Positions 1 through 10,824 of a stretch of 64,000 nt of DNA are shown here, in pieces; within the stretch, counting starts at the first letter, position 1, and the number at the start of each line of letters is the position of its first letter. This DNA is from Babesia bovis T2Bo (Eukaryota; Apicomplexa; Aconoidasida; Piroplasmida; Babesiidae), in contig NC_010574.1 of assembly GCF_000165395.2 (NCBI RefSeq), forward strand, positions 1,550,001 through 1,614,000. Direction: 5' to 3'. Under the pieces are notes generated by a model, which worked only from the letters and a program-made list of their open reading frames with translations, was not told the origin of the DNA and searched no databases. Both the position numbers and the translations under genes were made by a program.

Positions 1-564
1 TTCTAAACTTACTCTTTTCATTGAGTCACCCACAACAAGAGTGTCCTTCAATAGGTCCATGCAGTAAACCTTTCCGAAAATATCAACGTCTGCAGCCGCG
101 CTGGTGGTGTCACATCGTGGGTCAAATGCCCGTATTTTATTGTCCCAACCACCAGTTATGATCATGTCTGCAACAAATCAATAGCGTGTTGAATAGACAT
201 ACTCAAACGGTCATGAAATTGAACGCAACGAACAGGAGCGCCGTGAGTACCAACTAGAGTTACATCTCCCGTTTCAACATCCATGACATTGACTTGATTA
301 TCAAGATTGCCAAAAGCGATCTTCTTATCACCCTCCATGAAGGAGCAGTCAAGGGCAGGGCTTCCGCCAGTATATGCTCTTAACTTCCGGCCACGATTAT
401 CATCGTAGATTTCATATAACTTTACAGTCTGTGCACAATCTATAGATTTTATCGGTTTAGCGCCTTACTTTGTCCCATGAGGTGGAGGCTAGGAGGTTAC
501 GTGTTTTGCCGAAGCACACACGAGTTATTACCCCGGTCGGTGGATCTTCTATTGGTATCAACAT
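1..564 (-). CDS. BUB3-like WD40 mitotic checkpoint protein (3' part cut by window edge)
   Basis: Three exons can be read on the minus strand: 564-469, 428-203 and 167 to the window edge. They are separated by introns of 40 nt (429-468) and 35 nt (168-202), both GT-AG and frame-preserving. The start at 564 gives an N-terminus like BUB3: a short lead, then PPTGVITRV and the first WD repeat ending in STSWDKTVKLYE. A second repeat ends in GNLDNQVNVMD and a third has TGGWDNKIRAFDPR followed by GKVYCMDLLKDTLVVG, which is a BUB3/RAE1 hallmark. In other eukaryotes BUB3 docks BUB1/BUBR1 at kinetochores, while RAE1 is a related mRNA-export factor. The repeat spacing and the KVYCMD segment favour BUB3. 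About 163 codons are visible, roughly half the protein. The reading frame stays open upstream of the chosen ATG, so an extra 5' exon is not excluded. Confidence 0.8.
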
Positions 565-652
565 ATTATTAAAAGGGTCGATCAAAAGCAAATTTACAAG
601 TAACGCCGGTAGACATGCTGGCAGACCTGACATTGCACCTCGCGTTCATCCA

Positions 653-3600
653 TCAAAGTCTGCGGGGCATTAATATATAAAATACACAATAGAACCCAAC
701 TGTTTCAAATTCCGTGTCTATGTAGTATACTTTATATTCCACTTCATTTGGATCATCGTCTTTATGCATAGGTGATTTACCGGGAGCTTGCGACAGTTTT
801 TGCTTGATAAGTACAATCACCTGTAGACGAGATAGCTGTAAGAATCCAGCAACCTTATGTTTACGTAATTTGCGCATACTACTGGGTATACCCAGTTGCT
901 TTTCTACAACAATACCACTTTGCTGTAGACCATTTTCTAATAGTATAGCTCGATTCATAAGGCTGTCGTTATGAACACAAATGAGGACTTGTGGGAGTAG
1001 GTGGCAACCCAGTTGTAGACTGTTTGTACCGGTTTTGTTAAATGTTGCAGCTTCTCGCGTGTTGTAGTAAGTCATTAGTGGCTCCAGCTGTAATTCAAAA
1101 CCAAATACATAACGCTGCTGTGAACCAAACATTATACCTTTGCTCTGCGGCATAAGCGAGTTTATGCATCCACCATTTAATAGCCCGAAGAATTCCTTTT
1201 TATCGATGGTATAATTCACTGCAAAGCTAAATTTGGAGTAGTTCCGTCTGTGCCAAACTGGGAATCCCAGTGGCAGGAATATAAACGAACACTCATTTAT
1301 ATTTAGGAATGATTCCATATAATACACGTTTGATGATTCTAAAGTAAAAACATCCAAATTACGACCATATGATCGTAATATTTTGGCAATGGGTGATATT
1401 ACATCGGAAACTGCCGGGGTACCTGTTATGGGCAAGGTCTCAGCCAACTGCAGAACCATATTCAACAAGGATTCGTGCGACAAACCCGGCACAAATACTG
1501 TTTTAATAAGGTTTGCAACCTTCTGCTTCAAAATATTAGGCCGTTTTATATTATCATACATTAGCAACTCCAATGATTCCGATATCTTCTCTGGTATACC
1601 AACAGCTTCTTTCAGAATAGATTTAAGGAAATCAGTATAGGTCCAATGCACTACAACGGAACTATTCGGGAGCTTAATTAACGGTCTGACTGCAGTTGCT
1701 ACCACGTCAGCACAAAAGAATGCATCCAAACAATTCACATTTGACCCGATATCCTGAAGCATTATGTTGTAATCGGCAACTATGCTGTAAGCACACTGCC
1801 ATAAAGCCGATGGATGGCGACCACATACGTTATTTTTTATGTATGCCTTTCCCCAATACCACCGCTTCATAATGACAAAGAAAATGGGAGGTATGGTTTC
1901 AGCCAATGCTTCGAGCACTGAAGTGCGTAGTTTACACGTACGGCCATCATCCAGCAACAGATGGTAGCACTGTTTATGAATTTTTTCTTTGGAATATTCT
2001 TCACAAGCTTCCACAAATATGGGCGCTTCATAGCGAATCGCACCCCTTTTCGCAAATTCTTGTGAGTACTTGTTCCACAGCAAGACGTTTATATAGTTTG
2101 ATTTATCTTGTGTAGAGTCTGGTACTTCATTGTATCTAATATTCGGGTCATAGTCTATTGTTCTGTTGAACAAAGACCCGAGCAACTGATTGGACTCCAT
2201 GGAATGTGGATATTCGGTCACCACTTTGTAAAGTGTGGAGGTGTCCAAGTTGGTAGCTGCAAATACTTCGCTCTGCAGTAGGTAACTTGCTGATGGTCTT
2301 TTCATCGGATCTATGCAAAGCATGGATTCCAGAATCTTGAAAATGCCATGGTCAACGGTGGACACAAATTCAGATGGCCACTTCTTTTCTTCAGTTGGAA
2401 ATGACGAGAGCACATCAGCCCGCTCCATATTGGTAGTGAATGGCGGTGATAACATCTCGAAGAGGACGACACCTGCGGCGAAAATATCTACCTTTTCGTC
2501 ATAGGAGTCGCCACGTTCTTGTTCAGGAGACATATAGTGAAGGGTACCGACAATGCCCGTCGGATTGGTGAAATCACTGGAAGGTCCTGTATTAAGTTTT
2601 GCTGTGAGTCCAAAATCGCCCAGTTTTATGGATAGTACGCCATCTTCCGATTTTAAAAATATATTACTAGGTTTTATATCACGGTGTATAATTCCCTTTT
2701 CATGAATATAACTGAGTGCTTCTAGTATTTGACGAAACAGTTCAATCACCAGCTGCGGTTTGTCATGTAGACGACGGTCATTTATTGCATTTGCCAGATT
2801 ATCCTCTGCACAATACTCCATTAGGATAAATAGGTACTTAACGGGCCTCTCTTTATGTTTACGTGCATGATGCGCCCCTTCACAACTCGGCAAAAATCGA
2901 TTGTGCAACCTAGCCTTTCTGGAAATTGACGATAAACGGAAACCTTCTGGCTTCTTGTTATAACGTGAGATATTTGACATATCAGATAATGAGTTAGACT
3001 GTAAAGGCAGACTCAGTTGCACGCTAGCGGAAGCTCCCATGGGAAGGGTCATACAATGTCTGGACAGTATGTCATCGTAAGGTTCCTCTATCCAGGCATC
3101 ATAGTAGCGCACAATATTTCTGTGTTGTAAGCTTGCTAGTACTGCAGCCTCTTCATGCAATGTGTTACCATGTATTTTATAAATAGGTATTTGCTTAAGC
3201 GCATAAATTATTCCACTCCGTGATACCTTGGTAACACAGCCAAACGACCCGGACCCAAGAACTTTCTGGTGTTCAAATTCACGATAATAGCGTGAATGGG
3301 TAATCAAAAGCTTGTGCACTGCTGCAGAACCTTTTCTAGCTGCCATGCAAACATCCACTGGGTTAACGTTACCATAAGGACGACTAGTGTGATCACCAGA
3401 GGGCCCGTATTTGCTATTATAGCTTGACTCTTCATTTGTATCTAGTCGTAAACTACTTTGGATGTAATTCAACCTTCTGGATGCAGATAAACGTTGAGTT
3501 GTGTACTGTTGAAGAAATCTGTAGAAACCAGAGACGATATTATATAAACGATGCGACTGTTTAGACACATCGTTCTCTTCAATGGGTAGCAACTCTACCA

Positions 3601-3973
3601 ATTTCAGTCTACAAAGTTTCGTAAATCGAGGCTCGGCATTCGAGATGCTCAGCAGCTGGGTTTCTATGTCTACTTGGGGATAATCTGATGGGATGTTTAT
3701 AGCAATAGTGAGAACAGTTTCTTCCCGAGGATTGATATTATATATGCAATTATTTATAGGAAGGCATATTTCGAGTCTACATGGTTGTGTTGATTTATTG
3801 CCGTCTATGGAATCCTCAAATGCAATAAAAGAGGCGTCATTGGATTCTTCTTCCAAATCCTTCGACAGGAATCCACCATCTACTATGTAGACAGACACAT
3901 TTTTAATTTCAGTGAGCCGTCCTATATCAATCTTAACGGTTTCACCTACTGATCCATCCAAATAGCCTGGCAT
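653..3973 (-). CDS. eIF2alpha kinase, GCN2-like (RWD + kinase + HisRS-like)
   Basis: One uninterrupted 1106-residue frame. Residues about 15-150 look like an RWD domain, with a beta strand run into IPSDYPQVDIE. The kinase domain begins near residue 232 with the glycine loop LGSGSFGCV and has the ATP lysine at about 260 (ALKQIPIYK). A basic insert of about 80 residues (roughly 297-378) follows YDAWIEE, then come HRDIKPSN (430-437), DFG (453-455) and HYMSPEQ. Residues about 650-1000 resemble the histidyl-tRNA synthetase-like module of GCN2. Kinases of this build phosphorylate eIF2alpha when uncharged tRNA accumulates, lowering translation during amino acid starvation. eIF2beta, part of the same target complex, is encoded at 30206-31135. 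The stop lies 88 nt before the BUB3-like start on the same strand. The RWD call is weaker than the kinase call. Confidence 0.9.
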   Translation of the reverse strand: MPGYLDGSVGETVKIDIGRLTEIKNVSVYIVDGGFLSKDLEEESNDASFIAFEDSIDGNKSTQPCRLEICLPINNCIYNINPREETVLTIAINIPSDYPQVDIETQLLSISNAEPRFTKLCRLKLVELLPIEENDVSKQSHRLYNIVSGFYRFLQQYTTQRLSASRRLNYIQSSLRLDTNEESSYNSKYGPSGDHTSRPYGNVNPVDVCMAARKGSAAVHKLLITHSRYYREFEHQKVLGSGSFGCVTKVSRSGIIYALKQIPIYKIHGNTLHEEAAVLASLQHRNIVRYYDAWIEEPYDDILSRHCMTLPMGASASVQLSLPLQSNSLSDMSNISRYNKKPEGFRLSSISRKARLHNRFLPSCEGAHHARKHKERPVKYLFILMEYCAEDNLANAINDRRLHDKPQLVIELFRQILEALSYIHEKGIIHRDIKPSNIFLKSEDGVLSIKLGDFGLTAKLNTGPSSDFTNPTGIVGTLHYMSPEQERGDSYDEKVDIFAAGVVLFEMLSPPFTTNMERADVLSSFPTEEKKWPSEFVSTVDHGIFKILESMLCIDPMKRPSASYLLQSEVFAATNLDTSTLYKVVTEYPHSMESNQLLGSLFNRTIDYDPNIRYNEVPDSTQDKSNYINVLLWNKYSQEFAKRGAIRYEAPIFVEACEEYSKEKIHKQCYHLLLDDGRTCKLRTSVLEALAETIPPIFFVIMKRWYWGKAYIKNNVCGRHPSALWQCAYSIVADYNIMLQDIGSNVNCLDAFFCADVVATAVRPLIKLPNSSVVVHWTYTDFLKSILKEAVGIPEKISESLELLMYDNIKRPNILKQKVANLIKTVFVPGLSHESLLNMVLQLAETLPITGTPAVSDVISPIAKILRSYGRNLDVFTLESSNVYYMESFLNINECSFIFLPLGFPVWHRRNYSKFSFAVNYTIDKKEFFGLLNGGCINSLMPQSKGIMFGSQQRYVFGFELQLEPLMTYYNTREAATFNKTGTNSLQLGCHLLPQVLICVHNDSLMNRAILLENGLQQSGIVVEKQLGIPSSMRKLRKHKVAGFLQLSRLQVIVLIKQKLSQAPGKSPMHKDDDPNEVEYKVYYIDTEFETVGFYCVFYILMPRRL

Positions 3974-4318
3974 TTTATTTATATATTGATTAAGTGGGCT
4001 TGATAAACTCTGATGTGTATCTCCTGAAAATGGAATGGAAATGTGTTCATTTCAACTAGCATATCCATTATATATAAACTATGCATCGACCATAGGTTTG
4101 CCAAAATGTAATGTGTACATTGTCTGTGAGTCTAGACGGTTTAAGTTGTAACATATGTGTTAAGGGCAATGTGTAGATGGGGAATCGCGATGGTAAATTA
4201 ACGATGCCATGTACCTACATATATTGGTTCTTCTACTATTTTGTTATGTTTACGCGTATTTCTTATTTTCCTGTCACAGTCTAGCATCGGGCTGGATACC
4301 ATTTGTGGATATTTGTCG
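3974..4318. promoter_or_regulatory. Divergent intergenic region, eIF2alpha kinase / PPCDC
   Basis: These 345 nt separate the start codon of the minus-strand kinase (3973) from that of the plus-strand decarboxylase (4319), so both promoters must lie here. The stretch is AT-rich and has no convincing open frame. The frame upstream of 4319 is open for a short way but has no in-frame ATG. No specific factor site is recognised. Confidence 0.5.
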
Positions 4319-5212
4319 ATGGGTGATACTAAAAGGGTCTTAATCGGTGTTACTGGGAGCGTTGCTGCTATCAAAATCCCTGATATTGTAGCTGAGTTGC
4401 GGAGTCTTGTTGTTAAGAATGGTCATGATATAGAGGTGTGTAATGATTGGTATATTTTCATGTGATTCCAGATACGCATTGTTGCGACGTCGAAGGCATT
4501 AGAGTATTTTGATGCGAGTCTACGCTGCGAGGGTGTAGAATTATATTCTGATAAGGACATATTATCGCCATACACTCGAGGTGACCCTATTCTTCACATA
4601 GAGGTATGTATTCAGTATATAAATTCCATGTGGATTCCAACTAGAGTGCATCCATAGCTATCATTATAACTACATGATATTTGTGTGGACTCAATTCATT
4701 TTCCATTAATAGATAAAGGCTATTATCTCTTAGTCATGTTTAAAAACCATGTATCTACATTTAATGTGAAAGCAATATACTGGATTCGTTTTCCATGAAT
4801 TATTTCACTATGATTCAGTTGAGACGTTGGAGTGATATTTTTGTGCTGTGTCCCTTGGATTGCAACACCTTGGGTAAATTAGCACATGGTCTTTGCGACA
4901 ATTTGCTGGTATGTTGAGTTTTTTTGAATATTACCATCTATAGACTGACGTTGCACGTTGTTGGGATTTTAATAAGCCGATATGGGTGTATCCTTGTATG
5001 AATCCTTTAATGTATGAGCACCCATTAACGGCAAAACAGCTTGATACCTTAAGATCATTTGGTGTAAAAGTATGATATACAATAGAATGTAACATCAGTT
5101 GCAGGTAATTGAACCTATCGTCAAGCTAGTTATTTGTGGCGAATACGGCCCTGGAGGGCTGCCACCTACAGACGAAATAGCGGGAGATATTTACAAGACC
5201 TTGTTTCCTTAA
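4319..5212 (+). CDS. Phosphopantothenoylcysteine decarboxylase (PPCDC/HAL3 flavoprotein)
   Basis: Five exons: 4319-4435, 4472-4603, 4819-4908, 4944-5069 and 5105-5212. The spliced length is 573 nt, giving 190 residues, typical for PPCDC. The product opens with RVLIGVTGSVAAIK, the flavin-binding start of the family. It continues with HIELRRWSD, PLDCNTLGKLAHGLCDNLL and the active-site stretch PCMNPLMYEHP (family consensus PAMN with catalytic Cys/Asn nearby). It decarboxylates phosphopantothenoylcysteine to phosphopantetheine in coenzyme A synthesis, with FMN as cofactor. Intron 2 is 215 nt, far longer than the other three (34-36 nt), but no conserved segment is missing across it. The stop at 5210-5212 is only 2 nt before the ATG of the VPS2-like gene. 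The start is the only in-frame ATG available. Confidence 0.87.
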
Positions 5213-5214
5213 AG

Positions 5215-5978
5215 ATGGGTATTAACCAGAGTTCGTTAACCGAGCAGCTTCGGGAAAAGAAGCGTGAAATAAATCGTTCAATTCGTCAGCTTGATCGTAA
5301 TCGTATGAGGCAGGAACGTGAGGAGTCCATTCTTTTACAGCGTTTAAAAACTGAGGCCAAAAAAGGTCACATGAAAGATTTACGCATAATTGCAAAGCAA
5401 TTAGTTCGTACTCGCAAGATGATAAACCAGTATACGAATTTGAAATCACATTTGAGTGCCATATTAGGACAAGTGGACACAGCTCACAATACCAAGATGC
5501 TCTCGAGTAGCATAAAGAGTGTCAACTCGGTATTTACTAAATTTGGACAAAAAACTGACATGGTGGAGTTTGAGAAGACACTGCAATCTTTGGGTCGTGA
5601 AAGTGAATTGATGAACTTAAAGTTGGACATCATATCCGAGTCTATGGACAATACATTCCAAGGTACGTGCGAAAAGTAAATATACAACATGCAACGCTAT
5701 TGTTACTGTTTTTCACAACCATAACAGATGTTGATGCTGCTGGCGAAGAGGATTTGATCATAGCTCAAGTGTTAGAGGAACTAGGTATCGACGGTTCTGA
5801 AGGGATACCATCAGTGAACAACGTGGATTTAAAACAACTGAAGTTCAGTCAAGTCACAAAGGTACCACAAGTTGTTTGTGAGCCAGAAGGAGATAATTCC
5901 ACGCCAAATTCATCACCAGGGAGTGTAGATAAAACTAGCGAGGAAGGCCATTTTAATGGTATGGAGGACGAAAGGTGA
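5215..5978 (+). CDS. ESCRT-III subunit, VPS2/CHMP2-like
   Basis: Two exons, 5215-5662 and 5728-5978, with a 65-nt intron, encode 232 residues. The N-terminus is basic and helical: EQLREKKREINRSIRQLDR, then KTEAKKGHMKDLRIIAKQLVRTR. This matches the core of the Snf7 domain in VPS2/CHMP2 (KKxAKxGQ..AVRIxAKDLVRTR). The C-terminal part is acidic and ends in a helix, EEDLIIAQVLEELG, that resembles the MIM element bound by the VPS4 ATPase. Such proteins polymerise on endosomal, plasma or nuclear membranes and drive inward budding and scission. Length is normal for the family. The start codon at 5215 is placed 2 nt after the stop of the CoA gene, so its 5' UTR must overlap that gene unless the two share a transcript. 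Confidence 0.87.
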
Positions 5979-6254
5979 CACTGAGTCGACACCCACTGTT
6001 ATATTTATTATTATTTATTTTTATTGATTTCTATCTCATTATAAAATTGAGGATATATATCATGCGATTAGCATGTACAATTTTCGCATCATAGATACCA
6101 GTGTCTATGGCCTTGTTACACACAATATTAATTCATTGTGGTAGCACATTGTGTCAGCTTCTTGTTACTGGAATATTATCCATGCGAAATCGGTTAGAGC
6201 CAGTCTATTCTGAGAATTTTGGTCTTGTATTTAAATTAAACTGGAATAACCAGG

Positions 6255-8051
6255 ATGTCGCTTTTGCGTGAATCTGTAAATATAACCAAATGCAGCAGAT
6301 CCGGTGATACTTCTATCATTCGGACATTTAGGCGTATCGGTAGTGTAGTATTAGGGGAAGCAGTTAACCATCCTAACTCTGTTAATATCGATCAAAGTAG
6401 ATCTGGATTCAACTTGGAATTCGGATTAACTCGAGGGCAGGGCCTTTCGGAAAGGCGTCAATATTCTACTAGGACGTCTCTGTTCAAATCAAACTATTCA
6501 ATAGATACTTTATCATCAGGTTTTTTAGGTGTCAATACATCTATATCTTGTAACACATCAAGCGCATTATTTATGTTGTCACAGCTTTCAGCATTTCACT
6601 CTTGCCGTTTTTCTAAAGGGATGAGTGTAATACCAAATGGCAACGCTGCTATCGTCAGTGAAAATGGCACTGCTTCCTTTTCAACAAAATCATCATCCAT
6701 CACAAGGGATTTAGATGCTAATATTATGGGTCCTCTCTGTTCGAAAATAGAAGACTTGTTAGAGGTTAAACTTGCCCAGATTGCTGAATTACGAACTAAA
6801 TTCGGTCAAACCAAGATTGGAGAGATCACTATATCTCAGGTTCTTGGTGGTATGCGGGATATGGTAGGTATGAATTGTGAGACTTCCCATCTTGATGCGA
6901 ACACTGGTATTACATACCGTGGATTGACCATTCCTCAAATCTTGGAGCATCTTCCAGGTCTTACTCCAGGTAATAATTGCCCCTATACGGAATCTGTGCT
7001 ATGGTTGCTTCTGACGGGCCAGGTTCCCACTGAAGAAGAGGCGTTAATGCTTTCAAAAGAGCTCGCTAGGCGCGCTCGTTTGCCTCACTATGTCTACAAA
7101 GTGATTGATAAATTACCCATATACTCTCATCCCATGACTCAGTATGTGGCTGCTATCACTGCGTTGCAAACTGAATCTGTTTTCCGCAAGGCGTACAGTG
7201 AGAAGACATACAGGAGAGACACTGCATGGAAGGTAGTCTTGGAGGATGCCTTGAATTTGATTGCTCAAAACCCTTTGATTGTCGGATACATTTACAGGCG
7301 AACATTCGTTGACAACATGATCACTGACGGTCAAGGCATGATATACGATCCGGATATGGATTACGCGGCTAATGTAGCCAAGTTAATCGGTATTGACACG
7401 CCGGAATTCCATGATATGATGCGCTTGTATATTGCTGTACATGCTGATCACGAAGGTGGTAACGTATCAGCCCATTCGGCGCTGTTAATCGGTTCTGCGT
7501 TATCAGATCCCTATTTCTGTTTTGCGGGTGCTTTAACTGGTTTATCAGGACCCCTTCACGGTCTGGCAAATCAGGAATGTCTATCCTGGATAAACAAGTT
7601 AGTTGAAGAGCTCAAGGGTAACATAACTTTGGAGACCGTGACAAAATTCGCTCAAGACACTTTGAAGAAGGGCCAGGTCATTCCTGGGTATGGTCACGCT
7701 GTTCTCAGGGTTGAAGATCCCAGGCATACTGCCTTTGTCAATTTCGCTCACAAGCACTTCCCCGATGACCCTTTGGTCAAGGTTCTGGATATATGCCTTA
7801 AGGCAATTCCGCCAGTTCTAGAGGCTACTGGTAAAGTAAAGAGTCCTCATCCGAATGTTGACTGTTCTACTGGTATTCTTTTGTCTCATTTTGGCATATC
7901 TCATCCTGACATGTTTACTGTTTTCTTTGGTATATCCCGTGCTATTGGAATTATGTCTCAACTGGTGTGGTCGCGTGCCCTTAGAATGCCAATAGAGCGT
8001 CCCAAGTCACACACGGTTGAGAAATTACTTGAGATGTGCAAGGAAGTATAA
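6255..8051 (+). CDS. Citrate synthase, mitochondrial
   Basis: A single exon encodes 598 residues. The first 150 or so residues are Ser/Asn-rich and basic and lie before the catalytic core; this extension is longer than usual and probably includes the mitochondrial presequence. The core carries the citrate synthase signatures: HADHEGGNVSAH near residue 399, GPLHGLANQE near 434, IPGYGHAVLR, and PNVDCSTGILL with the catalytic Asp near 536. The enzyme condenses oxaloacetate with acetyl-CoA to begin the TCA cycle in the matrix. The core aligns well with animal-type mitochondrial enzymes. The gene is intronless, unlike IspG just downstream, whose start lies 106 nt after the stop. 5979-6254 upstream is AT-rich and holds no gene that I can see. 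Confidence 0.95.
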   Translation: MSLLRESVNITKCSRSGDTSIIRTFRRIGSVVLGEAVNHPNSVNIDQSRSGFNLEFGLTRGQGLSERRQYSTRTSLFKSNYSIDTLSSGFLGVNTSISCNTSSALFMLSQLSAFHSCRFSKGMSVIPNGNAAIVSENGTASFSTKSSSITRDLDANIMGPLCSKIEDLLEVKLAQIAELRTKFGQTKIGEITISQVLGGMRDMVGMNCETSHLDANTGITYRGLTIPQILEHLPGLTPGNNCPYTESVLWLLLTGQVPTEEEALMLSKELARRARLPHYVYKVIDKLPIYSHPMTQYVAAITALQTESVFRKAYSEKTYRRDTAWKVVLEDALNLIAQNPLIVGYIYRRTFVDNMITDGQGMIYDPDMDYAANVAKLIGIDTPEFHDMMRLYIAVHADHEGGNVSAHSALLIGSALSDPYFCFAGALTGLSGPLHGLANQECLSWINKLVEELKGNITLETVTKFAQDTLKKGQVIPGYGHAVLRVEDPRHTAFVNFAHKHFPDDPLVKVLDICLKAIPPVLEATGKVKSPHPNVDCSTGILLSHFGISHPDMFTVFFGISRAIGIMSQLVWSRALRMPIERPKSHTVEKLLEMCKEV

Positions 8052-8157
8052 CATATATTTATGTAATATTAGTGTGTAACATTGACGGTGTGTTTGTATG
8101 TGGTCCTGTGGTTACCTATATAGTTTCGATTGGTTTTTCGGTATTACATATATTCTT

Positions 8158-10824
8158 ATGGCTAAATGGTACTTTATATTTTTATCAATTTTTGAGGTCA
8201 TCCGTCCAACGGAAGGCTTCAGATTAAGACACGATCCATTTGCCTATGTACACGGCAATAAGACAACCCAGGTATTTGCCATTACCCGCGATTATATATA
8301 TCGTAGCAAACTGAAGGTGCAGCTGGTGGTCCACTAAACCATGGAAGTTTGCCAAATACCCTCCAGGCGTTATCGTCTGATAGGTTACCTGCAGGTATAG
8401 CTCCATTGTGTATACCAAATTGCAATACAGCATCGAACAATGTCTATTGTGAATCCGTAACTGAGCGCATACGGTTCCCTACAAGGGAGGTGCGCATAGG
8501 AAACGTTACTATAGGTGGCAATAGACCTATAGCTCTCCAAACTATGACATCATCCGATACCTATGATATAGATGCCACCGTTAAGCAGGTAGGTGTTAAT
8601 TCATTGTTTGGAACACGTTGTATAGATAATAACATGCCATCAGTATGGTGCATCTCTAGTTCGCCTTGCCGTACAGTCACCACGGGAGGCTAAAGCCTCT
8701 GCGGTAATAAAGGAGAAGCTTCTGTCTCAGGGTTGCAATGTACCACTTGTAGCCGATATACATTACTCCCCAAAGGTAGGTCATATTCTTGGTAGTCATT
8801 ATGATTTAGGTTGCTTTGATGGCAGCTGAAATTTTCGATAAGGTTCGGGTTAATCCTGGCAACTATGTCGATGGTCGTAAGGATTGGGATGAAAAGATAT
8901 ACAAGACGGAAGAGGAATTCCGGGAGGGGACTAAATTGATAGAGGAGCGGTTGACGCCACTTATTGAAAAGTGCAAGAAGTTGAAGCGTGCAATCCGTAT
9001 TGGTACTAACCACGGTTCCTTATCATCTCGTATAATGAGTTACTATGGCGATTCTCCTATGGGAATGGTTATGTCCGCCATGGAATTTGCTGAAATTTGT
9101 GTGAAGAACGACTTCCACGATATTGTATTTTCTATGAAGTCTTCTAATTCCTTTGTTATGGTACATGCTTACAGACTTTTAGTAAATGAGCTATACAAGC
9201 GTGGTTGGAACTATCCCATTCATCTGGGTGTTACGGAAGCCGGTTCAGGTTAGTATCATTAGCGTTTATATGTCGCATCATTATAATACTTATAAACCTT
9301 CAGTTGACGATGGTCGAATAAAGAGTGCCATGGGTATTGGTTCATTGCTTTTGGATGGTATTGGTGATACCATCCGTTTATCATTGACTGAGGATCCGTG
9401 GTTGGAGCTCCTTCCTGGCCGCAAGCTACTGCAATATGTAGATGGTATAACTAAAAAGGATGGATCAAGCACAAAACCTCGAATTAGGTCGGATTTCCGT
9501 GATTTCAACAACATATCACGCCGCACTATAGATTACGGCACATCACTATTGGATTTTGATGATGGTAGGAAAACCATATTGAATCGTGACGGTTCAGTTG
9601 GTTGCTTGATCACGGATGAAGATTTATCTGACCCGCTCACATTATACAAAGCGTTGAATGTTGTAATGAAGGACGGTTTACCTCAGCGGTGCCTGAAATC
9701 AGTAGACTTTATTTATATGGAAAACACACCATTATTTCACGACTTTAATGGCCAGAGGGTACTAAAAGAGCTGATAGAGGGTGGTTTTCAGGTACTAGCT
9801 CCAGTTGACCAGTTGCAAGAGCAACCCATTAAATTTGCTATTGGTGTGGTCGACCTAATGAAATTAGAGGATTTCCAGCGGTCTCAATCCTCTCCCAACC
9901 ATCCCTATGCCGAAACACGTATTGACTTCACGGACAAGATAGCCAATTTGGCGATAAGGATAACGGGGAATGAGCCAGACAGTTACCTAGAGAAGCTATG
10001 TAGCATTGAGCGGGGCATATCAAGTAAAGCCCTTGGTTCTGGAGTGCCCCGGATGATCATATTAGACATTGATTCAAAATTGAACCACGTTGAGACTGTG
10101 CGTCGTATATTTGGAATTTTGGTTAAGAACGGTTCCAAGCTTCCAGTGGTGCACATGGTGGATGCCACTGAGTGTTTCGATCACGAGGTAAGTTACTGTA
10201 GTTTGGTGTCATTGTCTTTACTATTTAGTTATAATGCCGCTTAATGCTTTGTGACTCATGTTTATCAGGAGGTTGTCATCAACGTATCGACTGCTTTATC
10301 GACCCATCTGATTGATAAATTGGGGGAGGGTGTGATGATAAAATCACGCCTACCTCTTGCGGAGAGTAACGACATTGCTTTGAGTATTTTACAGGTATTT
10401 TTACATTTCTGTGTCTACATCTACTTTTAGGCTGCTCGTATGAGAAGCTTCAAGACAGAATTCATTTCATGTCCTTCTTGTGGTAGGACACTGTTTGATA
10501 TCCAGGTGAGCCCATTGTGTAGTTAAATGTATACCAAGCAGAAAACGACGGAATCCATTAAAAAACGGGTGGGGCATCTACCAGGGGTCAGTATTGCCAT
10601 CATGGGTTGCATTGTCAATGGTATCGGTGAAATGGCTGATGCTGATTTCGGTTATGTTGGCGGCGCGCCTCATAAGGTTTGTGTTTATCTTAGCTATTAC
10701 CAGATTCTAGGTTGACTTATATGTGAAAAAGGAGCTGGTTGAGCGAAACGTGCCAGATGTTGAAGCATGTGACCGTTTGATTGAATTGATTAAGAAGCAC
10801 GGCAAATGGGTTGAACCTGAATAA
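8158..10824 (+). CDS. ispG: IspG/GcpE, HMB-PP synthase, apicoplast-targeted
   Basis: Nine exons: 8158-8271, 8307-8588, 8626-8775, 8810-9248, 9304-10187, 10269-10394, 10431-10505, 10542-10676, 10711-10824. All junctions keep frame, giving 772 residues. The first exon encodes a hydrophobic leader ([15 protein letters not shown]) followed by a polar stretch, as expected for a signal plus transit peptide. The core starts at [27 protein letters not shown] and has the large insert typical of plant and apicomplexan enzymes. The iron-sulfur ligands are in [11 protein letters not shown] and in the [20 protein letters not shown] segment. The enzyme reductively opens MEcPP to HMB-PP in the plastid MEP pathway. 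Pro is replaced by Ile in the usual NGPGE motif, while the Glu is kept. IspE of the same pathway lies at 33049-34255. Confidence 0.93.

Noticed and set aside
470..673. Plus-strand open frame of 67 codons
   Set aside because: It lies opposite BUB3-like exon 1 and the spacer; no ATG-supported similarity, and the minus-strand reading matches a known family.
4604..4818. Missing exon within the long PPCDC intron
   Set aside because: The protein is continuous with the family across the junction (HIE-LRRWSD), so nothing is missing.
8036..8227. Short open frame overlapping the end of citrate synthase
   Set aside because: It overlaps the stop of citrate synthase in another frame; the signal-peptide exon of ispG explains the second half.
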